The notes under the pieces: generated by a model
Databases searched by the model: none
What the model was told of the DNA's origin: nothing
What the model saw: the letters and a program-made list of their open reading frames with translations, nothing else
Made by a program: the position numbers and the translations under genes
Assembly: GCF_963677125.1 (NCBI RefSeq)
Contig: NZ_OY781882.1
Location: forward strand, 2,798,501 to 2,862,500
Reading direction: 5' to 3'
From: an uncultured Desulfobacter sp.
Lineage (GTDB): Bacteria > Desulfobacterota > Desulfobacteria > Desulfobacterales > Desulfobacteraceae
Length of the DNA stretch: 64,000 nt
Part shown: positions 28,901-35,815 of the stretch, piece after piece
Layout: each line of letters begins with the position of its first letter
How positions within the stretch are numbered: the first letter of the stretch is position 1

Positions 28901-29136
28901 CCACCCCCAATTGGCGGAAAAATGCCTACGCGGTCTTTGTCTTTCATTGGGGAATCCAGGGTCGCCCCTACCCCATTAAGAAACACCAGCTTAATCTCCT
29001 TTTCGGGAACCCCTAAACGTTGGGCCGCATCCCGTATCGTGGCAGGCCCGTCAAAACTGAGACAACCGTCGGCATCCATATCCCCATGGTTGGCGTAGGA
29101 GGCAAGTGTGGCAAAAAGTCTGATCTCTATTTTCAT
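28897..29136 (-). CDS. MoaD/ThiS-like sulfur-carrier protein with GG tail
   Basis: A 79-residue ubiquitin-fold protein that ends in PPIGGG, the tail needed for adenylation and thiocarboxylate formation. The core VFLNGVGATLDSPMKDKDRVGIFPP is typical of MoaD. It overlaps the next gene (ThiF-like) by 4 bases and the previous MoaD-like gene by 4 bases, so all three are translated as a unit. It is probably the sulfur donor for the pterin dithiolene of the tungsten cofactor. Confidence 0.88.
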   Translation of the reverse strand: MKIEIRLFATLASYANHGDMDADGCLSFDGPATIRDAAQRLGVPEKEIKLVFLNGVGATLDSPMKDKDRVGIFPPIGGG

Positions 29137-29462
29137 TTCTTGCTGTCCGTTCCTTTGTCTGTTTTTTTATCCGATTCGTTGTTTGGGGAAGCAACAAGCC
29201 CCAAAAGGAGGCGATATGGCCCGGGAGTCCCGGGCGGCAGTGCCGCGATCCGGTCTCCGTCATGAAGCAGGGTGTCAAGGGGTGCGATCTTCCCGTTAAC
29301 AAAAACCCCCTCAATATCCTGTGGGGCGATTCCCAGACCGTCTAAAATATCCTGCACACATTGACCATCATCTAAATCAAGAACAGCATCTACACAAGGA
29401 ATATTTTGCGCTTTAAGTTTTTTTTGCAAAAATGAAAACGCATTGAATAGTACAGTGCCCAT
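29133..29462 (-). CDS. MoaD-like ubiquitin-fold protein without a GG terminus
   Basis: A 109-residue second MoaD-like protein. The core (GVFVNGKIAPLDTLLHDGDRIAALPPG) matches the beta-grasp family, but where a carrier would end in GG this one reads PPGTPGPYRLLLGLVA and continues with a charged Lys/Asp-rich tail. It therefore cannot be activated in the normal way unless processed. It lies between the AOR gene and the true MoaD-like gene. Possible roles are a scaffold, an AOR-specific chaperone, or a degenerate paralogue. Fold is likely; function is unknown. Confidence 0.7.
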   Translation of the reverse strand: MGTVLFNAFSFLQKKLKAQNIPCVDAVLDLDDGQCVQDILDGLGIAPQDIEGVFVNGKIAPLDTLLHDGDRIAALPPGTPGPYRLLLGLVASPNNESDKKTDKGTDSKK

Positions 29463-29481
29463 ATAATTTCCAAACGCTTAG

Positions 29482-29519
29482 AATAAAAAAAACGGGGCAG
29501 CCCATACGGAACTGCCCCG
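29482..29519 (-). terminator. Terminator/attenuator between AOR and the MoaD-like genes
   Basis: On the minus strand, CGGGGCAG and CTGCCCCG form a perfect 8-bp stem with an 11-nt loop, followed by eight T residues. It starts about 25 bp after the AOR stop. It should end most AOR transcripts and let only a fraction read into the cofactor genes, setting enzyme above accessory proteins. Confidence 0.85.
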
Positions 29520-29544
29520 AAACAACACTCAGTTACAACACAAA

Positions 29545-31272
29545 TTAGAATTTTACAGCTTCAGAGAGTTCCTCAGTTGTGAAATCCCAAGATACGTCGT
29601 GCGGTGCAATCTTTTCCTTGAACATCTCGGGCAGCTGATCATCCTTAGAGGTAAAACCGGCCCGACGATTAAACTCCAGCTCGTCTTTCAGAATAGAAAT
29701 ACCCAGGTTGATGACATCATCCGTCACAAGACTTAAACCGTATCTTGCATTGATCATATCCACAACCATCTGCAGGCCTTCGGGATTGTCAAGAATGGGG
29801 AAGGCCACGAACAGACAGAGTCCTGCAGCATCAATAGCAGCAGTGGCGATCTGCAGGGTCTTAGAGGTTTCCACGTTGTTGTCTTTTTTCAAAGGATCAA
29901 TGGAACCGCCCACGCCGAGAATATTCTGGCATACACCGTATCCTGCGGTATGGTCTGCACCCATGGGCGTTGTGGCATATGTAACACCAACTGCTTTAAC
30001 CGCTCTTGGGTCATAGGCAGGAAGCGCCTGACGTTTTACAACGGGCACCCGGTCAACACCAAGCGCCTGGCCTGTAAAGGCCGCACCGTTACCGATGATT
30101 TTGCCCATGGGATCGCCTGTACCAACTTTTTTAAGCAGCTCAATGGCAGCTTTGCCGTCGCCCCAGGGAATAACGCCGCCTTCCATGGCAATACCGATGG
30201 CCACACCCGTATCAATGGTATCAAGACCGAATTCGTCACACAGTCTGTCCATCATGGCAATATCATCCAGATCCTTGATCATGCAGTGTGAACCGAACGC
30301 CCAGACGGTTTCATACTCAAAGCCGGAAGTGAGGTAATTGTTGTCCTTGTCATTATAGATCTGTGAACATTTGATCACGCAGCCCGGATGGCAACCTTCA
30401 GCTGCGACCCCACCACGTTTTTCAATGTTGGCAGCCAGAACTTCGCCGCTGATTTCCTTGGCATCTTCAAACCGGCCTGTTCTAAAGTTCTTGGTAGGCA
30501 GAGCACCAGCCTCATTAATAACATTAACCAAAACGGCGGTACCAAAGGCCGGCAGGCCCTGGCCTGAAACTGGATGGCTTGTAAGCAGTTCGACCCATTT
30601 TTTATTGGCTGCCTTGAAGGCTTCGGGATCACTTAGTGCCACACGCTCTGTGCCTTTATCATCAACAACAATGGCTTTGATTTTCTTGGATCCCAGGACC
30701 GCCCCAAGACCGCCGCGACCGGCTGCCCGGCCCGGATGCCCTTTGGGATCGGCAAAATGGATGGATGCCCCTGTCAAGCGCTGTTCCCCGGCAACCCCGA
30801 TACTTGCGGTGCCCACACGTTTTCCAAACCGCTCCCAGAGCTTTGTAATCATCTCTCCGTTATTTATACCCACGTACTCGTCAGCAGGAAGGAACTCAAC
30901 ACTGTCTTTTTTAATAACAATCATGGAGAACGCGTCGTCCTCGGGTTTATCCTCCAAAACCAGGGCTTTAATCCCAAGCCGGGCCAGTTTCTGGGAAACC
31001 AGGCCGCCGCTGTTACTCTCTTTGATACCACCGGTCAACGGAGATTTTGAGCCCAAGGAAAGCCGTCCTGAATTGGCAGCAGGAGAGCCGGTCAATAATC
31101 CTGGTGCAAAGACCAGTTTATTGTCTTTACCTAGAGGATGGCATGTGGCAGGGACTTCATTTAAAATCATTTTCGAGGTCAGGGCACGTCCGCCAAGCCC
31201 TGCAATATCTTCAGCCGGTGTTTCAAATGAATACGTTTTTTCCCTGGTGTTAATTCTTAAAATTTGTGACAT
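29545..31272 (-). CDS. aor: Tungsten-containing aldehyde:ferredoxin oxidoreductase
   Basis: A 575-residue enzyme that oxidises aldehydes to acids with ferredoxin, using a bis-tungstopterin site and one [4Fe-4S] cluster. The start MSQILRINTREKTYSFETP is canonical. The pterin-binding GGLGAVLGSKKIKAIVV lies near residue 190. Cluster cysteines appear in GCHPGCVIKC (about 292-301) and in AAGLCLF (about 482), the usual fourth ligand. The three genes after the terminator supply a MoaD-like carrier, a variant carrier and an adenylyltransferase, a set often found beside AOR in Desulfobacterota. Confidence 0.96.
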   Translation of the reverse strand: MSQILRINTREKTYSFETPAEDIAGLGGRALTSKMILNEVPATCHPLGKDNKLVFAPGLLTGSPAANSGRLSLGSKSPLTGGIKESNSGGLVSQKLARLGIKALVLEDKPEDDAFSMIVIKKDSVEFLPADEYVGINNGEMITKLWERFGKRVGTASIGVAGEQRLTGASIHFADPKGHPGRAAGRGGLGAVLGSKKIKAIVVDDKGTERVALSDPEAFKAANKKWVELLTSHPVSGQGLPAFGTAVLVNVINEAGALPTKNFRTGRFEDAKEISGEVLAANIEKRGGVAAEGCHPGCVIKCSQIYNDKDNNYLTSGFEYETVWAFGSHCMIKDLDDIAMMDRLCDEFGLDTIDTGVAIGIAMEGGVIPWGDGKAAIELLKKVGTGDPMGKIIGNGAAFTGQALGVDRVPVVKRQALPAYDPRAVKAVGVTYATTPMGADHTAGYGVCQNILGVGGSIDPLKKDNNVETSKTLQIATAAIDAAGLCLFVAFPILDNPEGLQMVVDMINARYGLSLVTDDVINLGISILKDELEFNRRAGFTSKDDQLPEMFKEKIAPHDVSWDFTTEELSEAVKF

Positions 31273-31580
31273 GTGGTGCTTGCTCCTTGAATCTGTACTT
31301 TTAATCGGCCAGTCTTTTTTTCACAAACCACTGCTTAAAAATTTGGCCCTGTTCTACTCAACTCTACATATTAAAGTTTAGAAAATTTTATGTCAACTAA
31401 TTAAAATCATTGTATTTTACAATCACCAGTCTTATGGAAAATAAGTTATTTCTCAAGATTATCAGTCGAAAACAAGACGATCTAAAAGAGAATTCTAACC
31501 CATACGGGCAAATACCGACAAGCGACAATTTTAGCTTTTTAATTCGTCTTCTGCGTGATGACTTTTTATGTCGGACGATC
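31273..31580. other. Upstream region of aor, no gene recognised
   Basis: About 300 AT-rich bases between the aor start and the first Rhs relic. Presumably it contains the aor promoter. Short frames on both strands overlap here but none shows a ribosome site plus protein-like composition. Confidence 0.3.
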
Positions 31581-31949
31581 TTATTCCAAATGAAGCGACA
31601 CGGCATTGTCAATAAGCTGGTCCATGCCCCATTTACCAATGAGAGATGAGGTTGCCCAGGCCTGCTTCAGAATTTGAATGGACTTCTGCATAAAGATTAT
31701 AGTTGTGGGCCCAGCCAAACCTTAGGTCGCCGTCTATATGGTAATTGCCGCCAAAATAGGTTCTTTTGAAGGCAAGACACCCCCGGCACTGCCGGACAGG
31801 GAAAGGTCCGTAATCCCTTTTCCCTAAAATGCTTGACTGGAATTAAGTAAGGTGTCCCCCGAATTCAGTATACGTATTGGGCCTGGTATCCGCTTTCCCT
31901 GAGAAGGGCGATCATCAAAGAGGCTTGGTCAAAGTCGTTTCCGGTAAGA
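31581..31949 (-). pseudogene. Relic of a third Rhs gene
   Basis: Two blocks of the large Rhs gene (35806-42030) recur here in the same order and strand. 31581-31800 matches about 38670-38970, the part encoding LIGKWGMDQLIDNAVS and YFGGN, with a roughly 100-bp internal deletion after GAGGTTGCCCA. 31870-31947 matches about 41797-41875 near the Rhs N-terminus. Frames are broken and about 2.8 kb between the blocks is missing. The ~55-bp repeat at 31807-31860 sits at the junction. Confidence 0.8.
31807..31860. repeat. Copy A of a ~55-bp repeat at an Rhs deletion junction
   Basis: This segment, with the core GACTGGAATTA-GTAA--TGTCCCCC, is shared with 35299-35352. Both copies adjoin broken Rhs sequence. 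The core recalls REP-like GGGGACA...TAATTCC elements, but no stem-loop or transposase is evident. Confidence 0.55.
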
Positions 31950-32081
31950 AAGGATTAGTACCATTTTCAATTTTAATGAACTTTCTTAAAATGCCCATTT
32001 TGCCTCCAAAAACATTAACCTAAGCCTATTTTGATGGTATTTTTAAAGAACATTTACTTTTATTTCAGTTCGTTAGCTCGG

Positions 32082-32131
32082 CCCAACCCGCAACCCATAG
32101 CCCAACCCGCAACCCATAGTTCAACCCATAG
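32082..32131. repeat. Short tandem repeat, 19-bp unit
   Basis: CCCAACCCGCAACCCATAG occurs twice head to tail (32082-32100, 32101-32119), followed by a partial unit TTCAACCCATAG. It lies in non-coding DNA between the Rhs relic and the small gene at 32249. No function is evident; it may be replication slippage in decaying DNA. Confidence 0.75.
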
Positions 32132-32248
32132 TTTTGCGTCCTGCCTTATTCGCTCTGCTCAACGGTGATTTATTCGCCTCGCTCAACATGGTGCCCTTCA
32201 AGGGATTTTTAAGGCAGTTAAAAATAAAACCGGGCCCCAAAAATCCTT

Positions 32249-32539
32249 TTAAAATCTAAGTTTAACACTATTGGCAGACGAATAATATTCGATCTTTGAT
32301 TCAGGTAACTCTAACTGAAGTTGCTTTGCTATCGATATTCCCAGTGAATCAAGCCTGTTTACATTCTGAGAGTCTGAATATGAATTATAATGTTCCATTT
32401 CATATTCACCTATCCAATGTTTAATTTTATCTGAAAGACTTTTTGATATCCCTATTTCATCCGCTGTCAAATAACCACCATTGACAGCATCCCTTATTCC
32501 CGTTCCTGAAAGCATTCCATCAACGACTAAATATCGCAT
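32249..32539 (-). CDS. Probable immunity protein for the truncated Rhs toxin
   Basis: A 96-residue soluble, mixed alpha/beta protein (MRYLVVDGMLSGTGIRDA...). It starts 5 bp after the stop of the Rhs gene at 32545-35277, exactly where Rhs toxins keep their cognate immunity gene. There is no signal peptide or membrane helix, so it would act in the cytoplasm, as expected if the toxin tip is an enzyme acting there. I do not recognise its family. The assignment rests on position and size. Confidence 0.6.
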   Translation of the reverse strand: MRYLVVDGMLSGTGIRDAVNGGYLTADEIGISKSLSDKIKHWIGEYEMEHYNSYSDSQNVNRLDSLGISIAKQLQLELPESKIEYYSSANSVKLRF

Positions 32540-32544
32540 TTATT

Positions 32545-35277
32545 TCACCCGTTCGGTCTAAAAAATCGATGGTCAATTACTCCATCTTTGGTAACGCCGA
32601 TTTCAAAAACTCCATTCTTACCATTCATCGTCCCTGACTTTTGGTATATATTATAGCCGTTATTTTTAGGAATTGGCTTTGTTGAAAGGACCTCTGCGTC
32701 AAAGCTATAAGGGAAATTATGGCTAACAGGGTCTTCTACTCCTCTTTCTCTAACACGAGGTGCATATTGTAATTCCTGGCTTGTACTATTTGATCCAAGC
32801 CCTAAAAGCTTTGTCCATCCATAGTAAGCGGCAACTCCAACAGTAACATTCCTGGCCCATGCCTTTGCAAAATTTCCAAAGGTCAAATTGCTTTCTGTAC
32901 ACAACCCCAAAGGATCAATGAACATAACAGGATTATTTGAGGCGTACGCATACAAGTTAACATCCCCACCGTCAAATCCTAAAGGATCTTCGGAGATGAA
33001 CCTGCCCACTTCCGGATCATAATATCTGGCCCGCATGTAGTACCAGCCGTTTTCCTCGGCCATGACGCCGTATTGGCCCACAAACTTGAAGGGCTGTACC
33101 ACATTTTCCTGCTGGTTGGCAATGGTGCCGAACGGGGTATAGGCGTAGGCGTTGACTATGGTTTTGGTGTTGTCGGTCAGAGCCACGGTGTGGCCGGTGG
33201 CGTCAAAATGGTAGCAGTACATGGTGCCGGCGGGTTCCACCATGGCCAAAAGGCCTGCGCCGTAGATATAGTAGCGCTGGATTTGGTTTGACGCGTCGGC
33301 TTCGGCAAGCAGGTTGCCCGAAGCATCATAGATGTACCGGGTGATGACGCCGTCTCGGTCAGCTTCCAGGCGGTTTCCGGCCCCGTCGTATTTGAACTGG
33401 TGGGTTGTGTTTCCGGCAATGGATGTCAGCCGGTGTTCGGGGTCAAAGGTTAAGGTGTTGCCGTAGGCTGCGATGAGCTGGCCTTCGTCATCATATGTAA
33501 ATGTGTTGGTGCCGTCGCTTTCTATCTGGTTGCCCGTGGAGCTGATGGTGAAAGTTTTGGTGGTTGCGGTGAGATCGGGTTCCAGGGGCACTTCCCGGGT
33601 TACCTGGATGCGGTTGCCGTTTCCGTCCAGGGTAAACTGGTAGGTGGCGATGGCATCCCCGCCTGTAATGATAAGATTGTCAAGGCCGGAGAGGCGGTCG
33701 GCATTGTCGTAACTATAGGTGATTACCGTTCCGTTGAACTGGGTCAGGGATTCAAGGCGGCCCCCGGGATCATAGTCGTAGGTGGCGGTCCTGTCCATCC
33801 AGTCCGTAACGGTTTTCAGGCGGTTCAGCGCGTCATAGGTGTAGGTTACGGTCTTGTTGCCCGGATAGGTGAGTGTGGCAAGATTACCGGCTTCATCAAA
33901 GGTGTAGGCAACCGAAAATCCGCCGGCATCTGTTTTGGATATCAGGCGGTTGACAGCATCATAGGCAAAGGTTGTTGTGCCCAGGCTGTCCTGCATTTGT
34001 ATGAGATTATCCCGGGTGTCGTAGGTGTAAGTTGTGGGTGTCCCTGACGGGAAGGCTACTGTGTCGGGCTTGCCGGAATCCGTATACGTGTATGTTACCG
34101 TGTCGTTGTTCCGGTCGGTTATGGTGTTTATTTTACCATCATCGTAATAGGTGATGGACATGGCGTTCAAGAAGGGGTCTGTCCGGGTTTGAAGCAGTCC
34201 CCTGTCATCATAGACAAAAGAGGTGGCGGACCCGCCCTGGTCGGTCAGGCCGGTCATAAGCCCGATGCCGTTATAATTATAATCAACGGCAGGGGCTGAA
34301 GCGGTTTGGCTGGTATCCGGGTTGCCGTAATTGTCATAGGTCAGGGTCGTGACAATGCCCCGGCCGTCTGTTGACGTATGGGGCAGGCCGTTGGAATAGA
34401 ATGTGGCAGAAGTCTCAATTGCAGTGCCCGGTTCGGGCCAGACTGTGGTCTTTTCCAGGTGGTGTTCTGAATCATAATCGTTGTGGGTCACATGGCCCAG
34501 GTTGTCGGTGATATCCGTGAGCCGGAACCGGGCATCATAGGTGTTGAGGGTTTCCTCGCCCAGGGCATTTAGGGTGCGGACAAGGTTGTTGTTGCCGTCA
34601 TATTCATAATTTGTGGTATTGCCCCTGGGGTCTGTTGCGGATACAAGGTGATTCTGGCCGTCATAGGTAAAACCGGTGGTGTTGCCCAAGGCGTCTTCCG
34701 AAGCAATGAGCCGCTTTTTGCGGTCATAGCGGGAGATGGACCGGTTGCCTTGGCTGTCCTCTTCCACGCTCCGGTAGCCGGAATAGTAGAGGTGATAGGT
34801 GGCATCGCCGGCCTGGCGGGGCACGGTCTGGGTCATGACCCGGCCCAGGGCGTCATGGATGTTGATGACGGTGGTGATGCCTTCCGGGTTTTCCAGGGTT
34901 TCAAGTTTGTGGTCGTCAACATACCCGTAGTCCCAGACCTTGCCTTCGGGGTCGGTATATGAGGTGAGATTGCCGTCTGCATAGCCGAACGAAACGCTTC
35001 GGCCGGCGGAATCGCTTACCGATGTGAGAAGATCCCCGGTGTACCCCATGGTCAGGGTGTGGTTGAAGCTGTCGGAGACCGAGGATACTTTTTCGTTGGT
35101 GTAGGTAAACGCAACGGTGTTGCCGTCGGCGTCGGTGATGGTACTGACGCGGTGGCCGGTATTGAATTGGATCACCCGGTCAAACCGTTCTTCCATCCGG
35201 TATTTTCCGCCGGTCAGGGTCAGGGTGGCGTTCACCCCGGGGGGGGGGGATTGGCAATGGTGGTTGCCGCCGCCCAA
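32545..35277 (-). CDS. 5'-truncated Rhs protein with an alternative C-terminal tip
   Basis: The product is 910 residues. Residues from about 12 to 792 are a near-identical copy of the YD-repeat core of the large Rhs protein (35806-42030), ending at the same DPLGL boundary. The last 118 residues differ completely: a hydrophobic helix (VTVGVAAYYGWTKLLGL), then a compact domain ending GVFEIGVTKDGVIDHRFFRP, which I read as a toxin tip of unrecognised type. The start is artificial: the coding region is joined through an 11-G run to a fragment of the YFGGNHH region, so the sensor part and any export signal are missing. It may be silent unless recombined into the intact gene. Confidence 0.8.
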   Translation of the reverse strand: MGGGNHHCQSPPPGVNATLTLTGGKYRMEERFDRVIQFNTGHRVSTITDADGNTVAFTYTNEKVSSVSDSFNHTLTMGYTGDLLTSVSDSAGRSVSFGYADGNLTSYTDPEGKVWDYGYVDDHKLETLENPEGITTVINIHDALGRVMTQTVPRQAGDATYHLYYSGYRSVEEDSQGNRSISRYDRKKRLIASEDALGNTTGFTYDGQNHLVSATDPRGNTTNYEYDGNNNLVRTLNALGEETLNTYDARFRLTDITDNLGHVTHNDYDSEHHLEKTTVWPEPGTAIETSATFYSNGLPHTSTDGRGIVTTLTYDNYGNPDTSQTASAPAVDYNYNGIGLMTGLTDQGGSATSFVYDDRGLLQTRTDPFLNAMSITYYDDGKINTITDRNNDTVTYTYTDSGKPDTVAFPSGTPTTYTYDTRDNLIQMQDSLGTTTFAYDAVNRLISKTDAGGFSVAYTFDEAGNLATLTYPGNKTVTYTYDALNRLKTVTDWMDRTATYDYDPGGRLESLTQFNGTVITYSYDNADRLSGLDNLIITGGDAIATYQFTLDGNGNRIQVTREVPLEPDLTATTKTFTISSTGNQIESDGTNTFTYDDEGQLIAAYGNTLTFDPEHRLTSIAGNTTHQFKYDGAGNRLEADRDGVITRYIYDASGNLLAEADASNQIQRYYIYGAGLLAMVEPAGTMYCYHFDATGHTVALTDNTKTIVNAYAYTPFGTIANQQENVVQPFKFVGQYGVMAEENGWYYMRARYYDPEVGRFISEDPLGFDGGDVNLYAYASNNPVMFIDPLGLCTESNLTFGNFAKAWARNVTVGVAAYYGWTKLLGLGSNSTSQELQYAPRVRERGVEDPVSHNFPYSFDAEVLSTKPIPKNNGYNIYQKSGTMNGKNGVFEIGVTKDGVIDHRFFRPNG
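35239..35249. repeat. Homopolymeric G11 tract near the truncated Rhs start
   Basis: Eleven consecutive G on the plus strand, read as proline codons in the Rhs frame. It sits exactly at the junction between the YFGGNHH fragment and the PGVNATLTL core. Tracts of this length are prone to slippage and could switch the frame on and off. Confidence 0.7.
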
Positions 35278-35298
35278 ATAGGTTCTTTGAAGGCAAGG

Positions 35299-35352
35299 GT
35301 CGTAACCCCTTTTTCTTAAAAGGCCTGACTGGAATTACGTAAACTGTCCCCC
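35299..35352. repeat. Copy B of the ~55-bp repeat at an Rhs deletion junction
   Basis: It shares with 31807-31860 a stretch running from GTAA-CCC through TAAAA to GACTGGAATTA and TGTCCCCC. It lies directly upstream of the truncated Rhs copy, where the homology to the intact gene stops. Confidence 0.55.
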
Positions 35353-35398
35353 TCCCCCGAATACGATACTTATCATGGATGTCCCCCCGATCCCACGT

Positions 35399-35815
35399 CT
35401 ACTTTTGCCTTGTAAATTTCCAGTTTGCTATATAAACGCTTAAAAAGATGGGGAGACCTACAGCAATATAAAAAAATGATATAGGATCAGTTTGTTTAAT
35501 TATTAAAGCTTTAACTGTCCCAAGCACACCTGAAACAACTGAAGAAAGACTAATTATATGATAAAATGGTAAAGGGTCTGAAATAATATTCATTGGGTTT
35601 TTCTCAAAACTACCTTTGGATAGCTCATGTACCATTGACACTCCCCTGAAAAAGAATATTGAGAATCCAAAAACGCCTATGGAAACAATAGGGTAAATAA
35701 AAAAAGGAGGATAGCTCTCAAATTTATGGACATCTTGAATCAATGTAATTGTCGCACATAAAATCAGGAACAAAAGCTTAACTCCTATCCATTTTTTCTT
35801 TCCATTTATTTCCAT
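35399..35815 (-). CDS. Four-helix membrane protein, probable Rhs immunity protein
   Basis: A 138-residue protein with four hydrophobic helices (about 11-28, 37-55, 83-105 and 112-132). Its start overlaps the last codons of the large Rhs gene by 10 bases, the classic placement for an immunity gene. An inner-membrane immunity protein would fit a toxin tip that attacks membranes rather than nucleic acid. The family is not recognised. The alternative is an unrelated small membrane protein that happens to overlap. Confidence 0.6.
   Translation of the reverse strand: MEINGKKKWIGVKLLFLILCATITLIQDVHKFESYPPFFIYPIVSIGVFGFSIFFFRGVSMVHELSKGSFEKNPMNIISDPLPFYHIISLSSVVSGVLGTVKALIIKQTDPISFFYIAVGLPIFLSVYIANWKFTRQK

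Noticed and set aside
30371..31381. 336-codon plus-strand frame opposite aor
   Set aside because: It is antisense to the conserved aldehyde oxidoreductase gene, has low-complexity Ser/Pro/Arg composition, and no ribosome site.
31410..31649. 79- and 80-codon frames on both strands near the Rhs relic
   Set aside because: They run partly through shifted Rhs relic sequence and AT-rich spacer; no independent support.
32060..32131. Possible integron attC-like site around the tandem repeat
   Set aside because: No paired core sites or large imperfect dyad, and no integrase is visible.
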